Below are positions 8,614 through 18,301 of a stretch of DNA of 64,000 nt, piece after piece (the first letter of the stretch is position 1; every line of letters begins with the position of its first letter). The stretch comes from an uncultured Eubacteriales bacterium. Lineage in GTDB: Bacteria > Bacillota > Clostridia > Peptostreptococcales > Anaerovoracaceae. The translations under genes were made by a program, and so were the position numbers. A model generated the notes under the pieces. The model was given only the letters and a program-made list of their open reading frames with translations, made no database searches and was not told the DNA's origin. The DNA lies in the NCBI GenBank assembly GCA_949285555.1, contig CASDYG010000001.1, forward strand, positions 62,001 through 126,000. The letters run 5' to 3'.

Positions 8614-8631
8614 TATAAAAAGGTTTATAAT
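8603..8631 (+). promoter_or_regulatory. Promoter of ackA
   Basis: TTGAGT at 8603-8608, a 17-base spacer and TATAAT at 8626-8631. The -35 overlaps the end of tmcAL. Confidence 0.75.
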
Positions 8632-8665
8632 AGAAACGATAATGTATTGAAATTATGGAGGCGAT

Positions 8666-9871
8666 ATGAAAATCTTAGTAATTAATTGTGGAAGTTCTTC
8701 ACTTAAATATCAGGTATTATCCATGGAAAATGAAGCTCTTTTAGCTAAAGGACTTGTAGAAAGAATTGGCATTGAGGGCTCAGTGATTAAACATGAAAAA
8801 ATTGGCATGGACAAGGTGACTAAGGAAGTTCCAATGAAGGATCATAAAGAAGCCATTGCACAGGTTTTGGAAGCTATACAAAATCCTGAATATGGAGTAG
8901 TAAAGAGCATGGATGAAATCGGTGCTGTAGGTCATAGGGTTGTGCATGCTGGTGAAAAATATTCAGAGTCTGTACTTATTGATGATACAGTAATTAAGAC
9001 CCTGGAGGACTGCATTGAGCTAGCTCCTTTACATAATCCACCTAATTTATATGGAATTGAAGCTTGTAGGAATCTAATGCCAAATACACCTATGGTAGCA
9101 GTATTTGATACAGCGTTCCATCAGACAATGCCTCCTCACGCATATCTTTATGCTATTCCTTATGAATATTATGAAAAATATGGAATTAGAAAGTACGGTT
9201 TTCATGGAACATCGCACAAATATGTTGCCCAAAGGACAGCTGAAAAGCTAAATGTAAATATAAAAGATCTTAAGATTATAACCTGCCACCTGGGAAATGG
9301 TGCCTCCGTTTCAGCTATTAAGTATGGAAAGGTAATAGATACATCTATGGGCTTTACACCTCTTCAGGGACTGGTAATGGGAACAAGATGTGGAGATATT
9401 GACCCAGCTATTGTTACCTATATCAGAAAGAAGGAAAATCTTGCTCAAGGTGAAGTAAATAACATATTGAATAATGAATCAGGTGTACTTGGAATATCCG
9501 GCATTTCCAGTGATTTTAGAGATCTTGAGGAAGCCATGGCTGAGGGCAATGAAAGAGCAGAGCTTGCACTCAGAATATTCGCATTGAAGGTTAGATTCTA
9601 CATCGGTGCATATTTTGCAGAAATGAACGGCGTTGATGCACTAGTATTCACTGCTGGAGTAGGTGAAAACAGCGATGAGATGAGAGCACATATTTGTAAT
9701 GAGCTTGGCAATCTTGGAATTAAGCTTGATCTTATGAAAAACAAAGTAAGAGGCAAGGAAACAGTTATCTCTACTGACGATTCAAAGGTAAAGATTCTTC
9801 TTGTACCTACCAATGAGGAACTTATGATTGCTAGAGATACATATGAGATTGTCAATAGGTTAGATGCTTAA
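8666..9871 (+). CDS. ackA: Acetate kinase
   Basis: AckA interconverts acetyl phosphate plus ADP with acetate plus ATP, the substrate-level phosphorylation step of acetate fermentation. The 401-residue product has the opening [10 protein letters not shown], the [10 protein letters not shown] block, [14 protein letters not shown], the [12 protein letters not shown] motif, [15 protein letters not shown] and FTAGVGENS, all in order. Length is normal. It has its own promoter and a GGAGG site. pta (phosphotransacetylase) is not in the window, nor is yceD, which often sits between acetate genes and rpmF. Confidence 0.97.
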   Translation: MKILVINCGSSSLKYQVLSMENEALLAKGLVERIGIEGSVIKHEKIGMDKVTKEVPMKDHKEAIAQVLEAIQNPEYGVVKSMDEIGAVGHRVVHAGEKYSESVLIDDTVIKTLEDCIELAPLHNPPNLYGIEACRNLMPNTPMVAVFDTAFHQTMPPHAYLYAIPYEYYEKYGIRKYGFHGTSHKYVAQRTAEKLNVNIKDLKIITCHLGNGASVSAIKYGKVIDTSMGFTPLQGLVMGTRCGDIDPAIVTYIRKKENLAQGEVNNILNNESGVLGISGISSDFRDLEEAMAEGNERAELALRIFALKVRFYIGAYFAEMNGVDALVFTAGVGENSDEMRAHICNELGNLGIKLDLMKNKVRGKETVISTDDSKVKILLVPTNEELMIARDTYEIVNRLDA

Positions 9872-9878
9872 ATATAAG

Positions 9879-9920
9879 TTGACAAATAGGTTGCAACTCT
9901 GTATAATATAAAAGTTGCAA
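9879..9920 (+). promoter_or_regulatory. Consensus promoter of rpmF with flanking GTTGCAA repeats
   Basis: A full-consensus TTGACA at 9879-9884, a 17-base spacer and TATAAT at 9902-9907. GTTGCAA occurs at 9890-9896 (between -35 and -10) and again at 9914-9920 (near +1), 24 bases apart; TTGCAA is itself palindromic, so this could be an operator pair. Confidence 0.85.
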
Positions 9921-9968
9921 ATTGATAATTAGTTAATATTAAGATAATTGAGATAAGGAGGTGTAGTC

Positions 9969-10142
9969 ATGGCTGTTCCAAAGAGGAAAACATCAAAGTC
10001 TAAGAGAGATATGAGAAGATCGCCTAACATGAAGAAGGCATCACCAAGCCTATCTATCTGTCCACAGTGCCACGAGCCAAAGCTACCACATAGGGTTTGT
10101 CCAAACTGTAACTACTATGATGGAAAGGACGTATTGTCTTAG
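9969..10142 (+). CDS. rpmF: Ribosomal protein L32
   Basis: The 57-residue product [18 protein letters not shown]... is a complete L32 of the 50S subunit, with both zinc-ribbon pairs (CPQC and CPNC) intact. An AAGGAGGTG site precedes the ATG. It is transcribed alone between a full-consensus promoter and a strong terminator. In many Firmicutes rpmF is preceded by yceD and followed by plsX/fabH; neither is here. Confidence 0.97.
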   Translation: MAVPKRKTSKSKRDMRRSPNMKKASPSLSICPQCHEPKLPHRVCPNCNYYDGKDVLS

Positions 10143-10150
10143 GATATAAG

Positions 10151-10171
10151 CGCCGCTTGCGGCGTTTTTTT
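10151..10171 (+). terminator. Intrinsic terminator after rpmF
   Basis: CGCCGCTTGCGGCG forms a GC-rich hairpin followed by seven T residues. Confidence 0.9.
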
Positions 10172-10250
10172 ATTTGTGATGAAAATAAACGAAAAATATG
10201 ATATAATAAATAGTTAGCAATAATTTGAATTTTAATGGTAGGAGCGTATT

Positions 10251-11345
10251 ATGGTAGCCATAAAAAATAAAATTCCTGTAGGTATTTTAGGTGCCACCGG
10301 AATGGTTGGTCAAAGGTTCATAACACTGCTAAAGGATCATCCTTGGTTTCAGGTGGTAGGTCTTGCAGCAAGCAGCAGAAGTGCTGGAAAGAGCTATAAG
10401 GATGCTGTGCAAGGAAAATGGAGGATGCAAGAGGATATACCTGCATCTATTTCTGAGATACAAGTTAGAAGTGTGGATGATATATCCTGGTTTAAAAATA
10501 ATGTAGCTATGGTTTTCAGTGCCGTAGATATGCAAAAGGATGAGCTAATAAAACTTGAGGAGGATTATGCAAAGGCTGAGATACCAGTGGTATCTAACAA
10601 CAGTGCTCATAGATGGACAAAGGATGTTCCTATGTTAATTCCTGAGATTAATCCAGAACATATGCAGCTTATTGAAGTGCAAAGGAAAAGACTTGGAACA
10701 AAGAAAGGTTTCATTGCCGTAAAGCCTAACTGCTCCATTCAGGCCTATGTACCTGCTCTTGCAGCATGGAAGGAATTTGAGCCATATGAGCTTGTAGTTA
10801 GTACATATCAAGCTATCTCCGGAGCTGGCAAAACCTTTGCTGATTGGCCACAAATGGTGGAAAATATTATTCCCTATATTTCAGGAGAAGAAGAAAAAAG
10901 TGAACGTGAGCCACTTAGAATACTAGGTGAGTTTGATTCACAAAAAGGTGAAATTTCGCTTCGAGAAGGACTTAAAATTACTTGTCAATGTATAAGGGTG
11001 CCTGTACTTAATGGACATACTGCAACGGTTTTTGTTAAATTCAGGAAGCCTGTAACAAAGGAAGAACTTATACGTGCTTTAAATGAATTTAGTGGTATGC
11101 CACAGGAAGCTGAGCTACCAAGCGCTCCAGCAAGATTTATAAAATATATGAATGATGATGATAGACCACAGGTAAAGCTGGATGTTGAATACGAAAATGG
11201 AATGGGAATTACCATAGGTAGGCTTCGCGAAGATACAGTTTATGATTATAAATTTGTAGGATTGGCACATAATACCTTAAGAGGTGCTGCAGGAGGGGCT
11301 TTACTTTGTGCTGAGGCACTTGTCGAAAAGGGTTACATTTACTAG
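10251..11345 (+). CDS. asd: Aspartate-semialdehyde dehydrogenase
   Basis: Asd reduces aspartyl phosphate to aspartate semialdehyde on the route to lysine/diaminopimelate, threonine and methionine. The 364-residue product has the NADP-binding GATGMVGQ at residues 14-21, the catalytic-cysteine segment KPNCSIQAYVPAL, and the conserved GHTATVFVKF region. Its length and CS-type active site resemble the archaeal/fungal-like Asd subgroup also seen in Clostridia. A TATAAT at 10202-10207 lies upstream but no convincing -35 at normal spacing was found. uppP follows after eight bases. Confidence 0.93.
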   Translation: MVAIKNKIPVGILGATGMVGQRFITLLKDHPWFQVVGLAASSRSAGKSYKDAVQGKWRMQEDIPASISEIQVRSVDDISWFKNNVAMVFSAVDMQKDELIKLEEDYAKAEIPVVSNNSAHRWTKDVPMLIPEINPEHMQLIEVQRKRLGTKKGFIAVKPNCSIQAYVPALAAWKEFEPYELVVSTYQAISGAGKTFADWPQMVENIIPYISGEEEKSEREPLRILGEFDSQKGEISLREGLKITCQCIRVPVLNGHTATVFVKFRKPVTKEELIRALNEFSGMPQEAELPSAPARFIKYMNDDDRPQVKLDVEYENGMGITIGRLREDTVYDYKFVGLAHNTLRGAAGGALLCAEALVEKGYIY

Positions 11346-11353
11346 GAGGATAC

Positions 11354-12190
11354 ATGAATTTTTTGGAAGGAGCAATACTTGGAATTGTGCAGGGACTTAC
11401 TGAATTTCTTCCTGTAAGTAGCTCTGGGCATCTTGCAATTTTAGAATATTTTTTCAAGGTTGAAGCAGATAAGGTATTATTTTTTACCGTCCTTATGCAT
11501 CTAGGTACACTACTGTCAGTATTTGTAGTTTACCGAAAGGACATTTGGGAGCTGATTTTAGAGCTTATAGAAACTATAAAAGATCTAGTTAAAGGAAGAG
11601 GCTTAAGGCTTAATGAGCGACCGGTTAGAAGAATGGGAGTAATGATTATTGTTGCTACCATACCTACGGGTATAATAGGTATTCTCTTTAATGATTATTT
11701 TGAGTCCCTATATTCTTCACTTATCGGTATAGGAATAGGACTAATTATTACAGGCTTGCTGTTATTTATAGCTGAAAGAATAGGCAGGGGCAGCAGAGGT
11801 ATGGATAGTATCAACTGTAGAAATGCAATTTTTATTGGAATATTGCAGGGAATTGCTATTTGTCCTGGAATATCCAGATCTGGATCAACACTAGTTGGAG
11901 GACTTTTTACAAATCTGGACAGAGAATTTGCCGTAAAATTTGCTTTTTTAATATCTATACCATCAATTTTAGGATCAGCTGTTTTGGAGCTGCCAAAGGC
12001 AATAAAGGCCGGAGTTGAACCATCTTTGTGGGGACCTATGTTAGTAGGTTTCATCCTTTCAGCACTTTTTGGTCTTATGGCAATTAAACTAATGATTAAA
12101 ATTGTAACAAAACAAAGACTCATTTATTTTTCCTATTATGTATGGGCACTTGCCGTAATCATAATAGGCTACAGACTTATTTTCGCATAA
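11354..12190 (+). CDS. uppP: Undecaprenyl-diphosphatase
   Basis: UppP (BacA) dephosphorylates undecaprenyl diphosphate at the membrane, recycling the lipid carrier for peptidoglycan synthesis; high dosage gives bacitracin tolerance in characterised relatives. The 278-residue product is very hydrophobic, with about eight membrane segments, and carries both active-site motifs: GLTEFLPVSSSGH near the start and CPGISRSGST near residue 175. TAGGAGG precedes the ATG. It shares a transcript with asd and probably ftsK, all envelope or division related. Confidence 0.96.
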   Translation: MNFLEGAILGIVQGLTEFLPVSSSGHLAILEYFFKVEADKVLFFTVLMHLGTLLSVFVVYRKDIWELILELIETIKDLVKGRGLRLNERPVRRMGVMIIVATIPTGIIGILFNDYFESLYSSLIGIGIGLIITGLLLFIAERIGRGSRGMDSINCRNAIFIGILQGIAICPGISRSGSTLVGGLFTNLDREFAVKFAFLISIPSILGSAVLELPKAIKAGVEPSLWGPMLVGFILSALFGLMAIKLMIKIVTKQRLIYFSYYVWALAVIIIGYRLIFA

Positions 12191-12202
12191 AGGAGCTTTT
12201 TG

Positions 12203-14998
12203 ATGGCTAATAAGCAAGGAGCTAATAGTAAGAAGAGTTCTAGCACCAAATCTAAACGTTCCCAGAGCACAAAAGGCAGTACAAAGACTGCTGCTAAAAA
12301 AACTGCATCTCAAAAAGAAATTGAGTATATGCAGAGAAAATGTCGCATATGGGATGATGTGACTAGTGTACTTTTCATAGCTGTAGGTATATTTTTATTT
12401 TTTGCTGTTCAGCTTCAATCTGCTGGCATGATAGGCGAATATTTAAGTAATACCTTAAAGGGACTTTTTGGATTTATGGCACTTGTATTACCTTGGTACC
12501 TTATCGTACTAGGGATTCTTGTGCTGCTAAAAAAGACTGCACATGTAGGAAAAACCTTTACAGCACTTGCAATAGTTATATTTTTAATGCTTGGAAATAT
12601 CAATAGTGGGCGCTTCATCAATGTGGATATGCTATTTTATGATTTTCCAAAATTCTATCTTGATGGCAGGCTACTTACAGGGGGCGGAATTATACCTATG
12701 ACTATAGGTACATTTATAGTACGTTTTTTAGGACACATAGGGCTATATATTATATCGGTGCTTTTCATTATAATTCCATTAATTTTCATCATTAATACTC
12801 CTTTTTCCCATGGTATGGAAAAAATCCTTGAAAGACGAAGAATTCGTAAGCTGAATGCAAGACTAATTAAGGAAAATGAACAGGAAAAAAAGAAAAACGA
12901 AATTGTCAGAAGCTCCATTTCAGGAAGCAGGGAAGTGGCTAGTGAATATGATAAGCTCATAGAAAAGCAAAGGCAGGAAAAAGAGGATTTTTACTATAAT
13001 CATTCTGATTACATGGGAATAAATCCTGTCGAAAAAAAGAAATCTAATTTTTTCAAAGACCTTTTTGACCATGATAATCAGGAAAAGTCTAACAAAAAGG
13101 TTGCCACACTGTCATCCTCATCACAATCTAAGATAATGAAATATATGAATGATGACAGACTTTTTGATGAAGATAATCCAATGCCAAAAAGAGGTAGTGC
13201 TCAAATTTTAACACTTGAGGATGTTGGCAAAGAATTTGTTGAAGGCACTAAATCTGTAAATGGCAAAAATAATAAAGATATTGATTCTGCTATGGGGGTA
13301 ACAATAACATCTAAAGATAGAGATAATAAGAGGGAAAAGGTTAAGGACATATCTAATTCAGCTAGTAGCAATGCAGCTCCTGTTATTGAATCGGCTTTTG
13401 ACAAGGATGAAGGCTCCTCTTATGAAACTCCAGTAAAAAAAGCACCGGAGAAGCTTTCAAAAAAAGAAGCCGAAAGCGCATTTATTGATGAGAGGGAAAT
13501 AATTAAAGCGGATATTTCTAAGTATAAGCTACCACCTCTTAATTTGTTAAATAAAGTTGAGAAGAAGAGGGACCCTAATTCTAAGCTTAAGCTTGCAGAT
13601 ATGGCTCAAAAGCTTGAAGATACATTGCAAAACTTTAATGTAAAGGCTAAAGTTATTCGTGTAACACAGGGTCCTGCTATTACCAGATTCGAGATTCAGC
13701 CAGAGATAGGCGTAAAGGTAAATAGTATAGTTAGACTTGGCGATGATATTGCACTTAATTTAGCTGCAAAAAGTATTCGTATTGAGGCACCTATCCCAGG
13801 AAAGGCTGCGGTAGGTATAGAAATTGAAAATGATAAAACGGAAATGGTACCTCTTAGAGATATTGTTTCATCAGAAGAGTTTAAGGCTCAGAAATCACCA
13901 ATTAGCTTTTCCGTTGGAAGAGATATTAGTGGTAGATCGATTGTTGCTGATTTAAAGAGCATGCCACATATGTTAATAGCAGGTTCTACTGGCTCTGGTA
14001 AAAGTGTTTGTGTAAATAGTATTATTGTAAGTATGTTATACAAGGCTACACCAAAGGAGCTTAAGCTGGTGCTTATAGATCCAAAAGTGGTAGAACTGGC
14101 TAATTATAATGGTATCCCTCATCTTCTTATTCCTGTTGTAACTGAACCATCTAAGGCTGCCGGTGCATTAAATTGGGCAGTAAATGAAATGGATGTTAGA
14201 TACAAAAAATTTGCAGAAGCTGGAGCAAGAGATTTAGCTACATATAACAGAATTATAGAGGCAGGAGGTGAAGAACCACTTCCGCAGATTGTTATTATTA
14301 TTGATGAGCTTGCAGATCTAATGATGGCTGCTCCAAGTCAAGTAGAAGAATCAATTTGTAGGCTGGCACAAAAGGCCAGAGCGGCAGGAATGCATCTGAT
14401 AGTAGCTACCCAAAGACCTTCAGTTGACATAATAACAGGTCTGATTAAGGCTAATATTCCATCGAGAATAGCGTTTGCTGTTTCCTCTCAATATGACTCT
14501 AGAACCATACTAGATACCTATGGCGCTGAAAAGCTTGTTGGAAAGGGAGATATGCTTTTTAATCCAATAGGTGCTGGAAAGCCACTTAGGGTACAGGGAA
14601 CATTTATTTCAGATGAAGAAGTAGCAAGAGTAATTGGTTTTATTAAAGATCAGGTACAGGAAACACAGTATAATGAGGATGTAATCAATACTATAAGTCA
14701 GGGTAAAATATCAGGAAGCAAGGATTCTGGAATGGACGATGATGCAGATCCTCTCTTAGATGAAGCTATAGAATTTATAGTAGAGCAAAATAGCGCTTCT
14801 GCCTCGCTTTTACAACGAAGGTTCAGAGTAGGCTACAATAGAGCTGCACGAATCATTGATACCTTGGAGGAAAGAGGAATAGTAGGGCCATCTGAGGGAA
14901 GTAAATCCAGAAAGGTGTTAATGACGAAAGAAGAACTATTTTCAGCTAAAGAACTTGACGAAGGAGAAATAACTACAGAAGAACCATATGAATATTAA
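12203..14998 (+). CDS. ftsK: DNA translocase FtsK/SpoIIIE
   Basis: FtsK pumps DNA through the closing septum and clears chromosomes during division. The 931-residue product has a basic low-complexity N-terminus, four or five membrane helices at about residues 50-195, a charged linker, the motor domain with Walker A AGSTGSGKS near residue 593 and IIIIDELADL as Walker B, and the C-terminal winged-helix gamma domain (VGYNRAARIIDTLEERGIVG) that reads orienting DNA sequences. AAGGAG is seven bases from the ATG at 12203; a TTG directly before it at 12200 is less likely. The rimO start overlaps its end by 11 bases. Confidence 0.95.
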   Translation: MANKQGANSKKSSSTKSKRSQSTKGSTKTAAKKTASQKEIEYMQRKCRIWDDVTSVLFIAVGIFLFFAVQLQSAGMIGEYLSNTLKGLFGFMALVLPWYLIVLGILVLLKKTAHVGKTFTALAIVIFLMLGNINSGRFINVDMLFYDFPKFYLDGRLLTGGGIIPMTIGTFIVRFLGHIGLYIISVLFIIIPLIFIINTPFSHGMEKILERRRIRKLNARLIKENEQEKKKNEIVRSSISGSREVASEYDKLIEKQRQEKEDFYYNHSDYMGINPVEKKKSNFFKDLFDHDNQEKSNKKVATLSSSSQSKIMKYMNDDRLFDEDNPMPKRGSAQILTLEDVGKEFVEGTKSVNGKNNKDIDSAMGVTITSKDRDNKREKVKDISNSASSNAAPVIESAFDKDEGSSYETPVKKAPEKLSKKEAESAFIDEREIIKADISKYKLPPLNLLNKVEKKRDPNSKLKLADMAQKLEDTLQNFNVKAKVIRVTQGPAITRFEIQPEIGVKVNSIVRLGDDIALNLAAKSIRIEAPIPGKAAVGIEIENDKTEMVPLRDIVSSEEFKAQKSPISFSVGRDISGRSIVADLKSMPHMLIAGSTGSGKSVCVNSIIVSMLYKATPKELKLVLIDPKVVELANYNGIPHLLIPVVTEPSKAAGALNWAVNEMDVRYKKFAEAGARDLATYNRIIEAGGEEPLPQIVIIIDELADLMMAAPSQVEESICRLAQKARAAGMHLIVATQRPSVDIITGLIKANIPSRIAFAVSSQYDSRTILDTYGAEKLVGKGDMLFNPIGAGKPLRVQGTFISDEEVARVIGFIKDQVQETQYNEDVINTISQGKISGSKDSGMDDDADPLLDEAIEFIVEQNSASASLLQRRFRVGYNRAARIIDTLEERGIVGPSEGSKSRKVLMTKEELFSAKELDEGEITTEEPYEY

Positions 14999-16337
14999 TT
15001 TTCAAACTCTAGGTTGTCCGAAAAATTTTAGTGATACAGAAATGGCACAGTCCATACTTAGAAAACATAATCATTTTATTGTAAATGATCCTATGGAAGC
15101 AGATGCCATTGTCGTAAATACATGTGGCTTTATTGAAGCTGCAAAGATTGAGTCTATAGATAAGATATTTGAAATGATTAATCTTGAAGTTAAACATAAT
15201 CCTTACATCATTGTGTCTGGCTGCCTTTCAAAGAGATACTCAAATGAGCTTAAGGAGGAAATGCCGGAAATAGATGCTTTTATCGGTGTAAACGATTATG
15301 ATAGCTTGCCTCACATTTTAAATGAACTAAATAAGCATGAAAAGCGCTTTGATAATGATGCAATTGTAAAGGTTGACGACAGTACGTTAGATTATCTTCC
15401 ATTTCAAGACAGGAGCAGCGAAGATGTAGGAGTAACTGCTACCATAAAAATTGGAGAAGGCTGTAATAATGCATGTGCATACTGTATAATTCCTAAAATT
15501 AGAGGCAGGTACAGAAGTAAAAGTATTGAGGATATTTTGAAGGAAGCAAGACAGCTGGCAGAAAAGGGGTGTAAGGAGCTAGTTTTAATAGCCCAGGATA
15601 CCACTTATTATGGGCAGGATATATATGGTAAAAAGGCTCTTGCTGATCTACTTAGTGAGCTTTGTAAAATAGATGAAATTCACTGGATACGAATTATGTA
15701 TTCATATGAGGATAAGGTCACAGACGATCTGATTGAGGTAATGGCACAGGAGAAAAAAATCTGTAAATATATAGATATTCCTTTGCAGCATGGTAGTGAC
15801 AATGTACTAAAAAGAATGCACAGACCTGGAAGCCAGAAGACTATTATGGAGACAATATCAAAGCTCAGAAAAAGGATAAAAGATATTCACATAAGAACCA
15901 CACTTATAGTTGGTTTTCCCGGTGAAACAGATGATGATTTTGATGAACTGATGAATTTTGTGCAAAAAGCCCAGTTTGATAGAATGGGAGCCTTTAAATA
16001 TTCAAAGGAAGAAGGTACGGTAGCGGCAGCTATGAATGAACAAGTACCAGAAGATGTAAAAGAATTTAGGCTTGACCAACTTATGCGTTTACAAATGGAT
16101 ATTTCATTGGAAAAAAATAAGGCTAAAATAGGCAATGTTTACGAGGTACTCGTAGAAGCCAGTGAAGAAGAGGCATATGTTGGAAGGACAATGTTTGACG
16201 CACAGGATATAGATAATCAAGTGATTTTTACTTCACCTCGTGAGCTTAAAGCGGGAGATTTTGTGTATGTGAAAATAAATGATGCATATGATTATGATTT
16301 AATAGGGGAGGAAGTTATAAGTGAATGTTCCAAATAA
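14988..16337 (+). CDS. rimO: Ribosomal protein S12 methylthiotransferase RimO
   Basis: RimO adds a methylthio group to a conserved aspartate of ribosomal protein S12. The 449-residue product has the N-terminal UPF0004 cysteines (LGCPKN, NTCGF, SGCLS), the radical-SAM cluster motif CNNACAYC near residue 158, and a C-terminal TRAM-like domain. The LGCPKN start and overall composition fit RimO rather than MiaB. It overlaps ftsK by 11 bases and the pgsA start by 17, consistent with translational coupling. Confidence 0.93.
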   Translation: MNINFQTLGCPKNFSDTEMAQSILRKHNHFIVNDPMEADAIVVNTCGFIEAAKIESIDKIFEMINLEVKHNPYIIVSGCLSKRYSNELKEEMPEIDAFIGVNDYDSLPHILNELNKHEKRFDNDAIVKVDDSTLDYLPFQDRSSEDVGVTATIKIGEGCNNACAYCIIPKIRGRYRSKSIEDILKEARQLAEKGCKELVLIAQDTTYYGQDIYGKKALADLLSELCKIDEIHWIRIMYSYEDKVTDDLIEVMAQEKKICKYIDIPLQHGSDNVLKRMHRPGSQKTIMETISKLRKRIKDIHIRTTLIVGFPGETDDDFDELMNFVQKAQFDRMGAFKYSKEEGTVAAAMNEQVPEDVKEFRLDQLMRLQMDISLEKNKAKIGNVYEVLVEASEEEAYVGRTMFDAQDIDNQVIFTSPRELKAGDFVYVKINDAYDYDLIGEEVISECSK

Positions 16338-16872
16338 ATTAACTGTTCTGAGAGTTCTAATGGTACCATTCTTTATTATTGCATATGAGTATGGCTATTT
16401 TTTTACTGCATTTGTATTATTTATAATAGCCTCTGCCACTGATTTTCTGGACGGATATCTGGCAAGAAAAAATAATATTGTCACAAATTTTGGGAAAGTA
16501 ATGGATCCTCTTGCTGACAAAATTTTAGTATATTCTGCACTTGTCCTTATGGTACAGGATGATACGATCTATAGCATCTTCTTAATTATTATATTAATGC
16601 GAGAATTTACCATTGCTGGTATGAGAACGGTAGCTGCTTCAGAGGGAATAGTTATTGCCGCTGCATGGAGTGGCAAGCTAAAGACAATTTTCCAGATGAT
16701 TGCTGTCTTTATTTTAATTTTATCAAAGGGATTTATTCCTGATATTAGCTATCAAATAGGTGAGATACTAGAAAGGACAGGAACGGTACTGTTTTATATT
16801 TCAATGGTGCTTACTGTTTATTCTGGCTTTGAATATATTTACAAGAACAGAAACCTGTTTAAAAATTTTTAA
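16321..16872 (+). CDS. pgsA: CDP-diacylglycerol-glycerol-3-phosphate 3-phosphatidyltransferase
   Basis: PgsA makes phosphatidylglycerol phosphate, the committed step to phosphatidylglycerol, in the membrane. The 183-residue product has several membrane helices and the CDP-alcohol phosphotransferase motif: SATDFLDGYLAR followed by GKVMDPLADK, giving DG..AR..G...D...D. It starts with GTG at 16321 behind GGGGAGG, inside the end of rimO. Length is usual. Confidence 0.95.
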   Translation: MNVPNKLTVLRVLMVPFFIIAYEYGYFFTAFVLFIIASATDFLDGYLARKNNIVTNFGKVMDPLADKILVYSALVLMVQDDTIYSIFLIIILMREFTIAGMRTVAASEGIVIAAAWSGKLKTIFQMIAVFILILSKGFIPDISYQIGEILERTGTVLFYISMVLTVYSGFEYIYKNRNLFKNF

Positions 16873-16978
16873 TTCTGGATATCTTCAAAATTAAAATCTT
16901 GAACAATAAAGGATTCTGATTTTATTGGAAGTGCATTTATCAAGAGAATATTAAACCTTTCTAAGAGGTAAATGAATT

Positions 16979-18214
16979 ATGAGAATCGGTATTTTAGCAA
17001 TTGGAACGGAGCTTTTATTTGGACAGACAGTTAATACCAATGCAACATTTCTGTCTAAAGAATTAAACACTAGGGGCTTTGACGTGTTGTATCATGTGAC
17101 AGTAGGAGATAATCCTAATCGCATGAAGGAAGAACTATCTACCCTAATGAAAAAAGTGGACTGCGTTATTACCAGTGGTGGACTTGGCCCTACGGAGGAT
17201 GATATAACTAGAGATCTGGTGGGAGATTATTTTAAACGCAGACTAATTGAACATCCTGATGCTTTAAAGGAAATAGAAGAATATTATAAAAAAAATAACA
17301 GATTAATGCCAAAAAGTAATATTAGACAGGCTCTGATACCGGAGGGGTCAATTATTCTACCTAATAAATATGGGACTGCTCCAGGCTTTATACTCCAAGA
17401 AGATGATCAAGTTATCGTTTCTCTACCAGGGCCTCCCAGCGAGCTTGTTCCTATGTTCAATACATATGTTATTCCCGTTTTGGAGCAAAGACTTGATAAG
17501 CATATGTATTATAAGATTATAAGAACCTTTGGGATTGGAGAGTCATCCCTTGAAGAGAGTCTAATGTCTATTATACATGGGCAGGTAGATCCAACAATAG
17601 CTACATATGCAAAGCCGGGTGAATGTAGTGTTAGAGTAGCCAGTCAAAATACGGATTTACAAGTAGCTAAGAAAAAGGTTGAAGTAACAATAGCCAGAAT
17701 AAAAGAGCTTGTAGGAGAATATATATATAGTGAAAATGATGAAGAGCTTTTAGATGTAGTATTTCACAAGCTGCTACAGGATAATTTAACTTTGGCTACA
17801 GCTGAATCTTGCACTGGAGGCTATATTGCCAGTAGTATAACTGACATTGAGGGGGCATCACAAATTCTTTTGGGTAGCCTTGTTGTATACTCCATACAAA
17901 GTAAAATTAAACTTTTAGGAATTGACAAGAGCTTAATAGATAAGTTTGGTGTAGTAAGTCCGCAGGTAGCTATAGAAATGGCGACTAAGACCAGAATGCT
18001 TCATAGTACTGATATAGGTATTGGTACTACTGGATATTTAAGTGGTGGTAAAGATGTGCCTGAAAAAGAGGCCGGCAGAGTATGCTGGGCGATTGACTTT
18101 AAGGGAGAGGTTATAAGTGGGGAGTTTTATCTAAAAAGAAATAAGAAACGACAAGCCTTTAAGCATTATGTAATGCTTCATATTATGAACGCTTTGAATA
18201 AAAAAATAGGATAA
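16979..18214 (+). CDS. cinA: CinA-family nicotinamide-nucleotide amidohydrolase
   Basis: CinA joins an N-terminal COG1058 domain (ADP-ribose-type pyrophosphatase, MoaB-like fold) to a C-terminal PncC domain that deamidates nicotinamide mononucleotide. The 411-residue product has GTELLFGQTVNTNA at the start, the TSGGLGPTEDD loop near residue 63, and the PncC motif TAESCTGGYIAS near 274, so both domains look complete. The 106-base gap from pgsA shows no clear promoter; a moderate AAGAGG site precedes the ATG. recA follows, as in many Firmicutes where cinA and recA are neighbours, but recA has its own promoter. Confidence 0.94.
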   Translation: MRIGILAIGTELLFGQTVNTNATFLSKELNTRGFDVLYHVTVGDNPNRMKEELSTLMKKVDCVITSGGLGPTEDDITRDLVGDYFKRRLIEHPDALKEIEEYYKKNNRLMPKSNIRQALIPEGSIILPNKYGTAPGFILQEDDQVIVSLPGPPSELVPMFNTYVIPVLEQRLDKHMYYKIIRTFGIGESSLEESLMSIIHGQVDPTIATYAKPGECSVRVASQNTDLQVAKKKVEVTIARIKELVGEYIYSENDEELLDVVFHKLLQDNLTLATAESCTGGYIASSITDIEGASQILLGSLVVYSIQSKIKLLGIDKSLIDKFGVVSPQVAIEMATKTRMLHSTDIGIGTTGYLSGGKDVPEKEAGRVCWAIDFKGEVISGEFYLKRNKKRQAFKHYVMLHIMNALNKKIG

Positions 18215-18240
18215 AGTAGAATAAAATATTAAATATATGT

Positions 18241-18268
18241 TTGACTTTTTTGTTTGCTGTTATATAAT
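18241..18268 (+). promoter_or_regulatory. Promoter of recA
   Basis: TTGACT at 18241-18246, a 16-base spacer and TATAAT at 18263-18268. No CGAAC...GTTCG-type LexA box was seen around it. Confidence 0.75.
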
Positions 18269-18301
18269 TTAATAGTAATTAAATAAGAAATAGGAGATAA
18301 G

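Noticed and set aside
11695..12123. 142-codon antisense ORF in uppP
   Set aside because: Shadow of the hydrophobic uppP frame; no start signal and no recognisable domain.
18215..18301. LexA box at recA
   Set aside because: No CGAAC/GTTCG-like dyad was found in the upstream region by eye.
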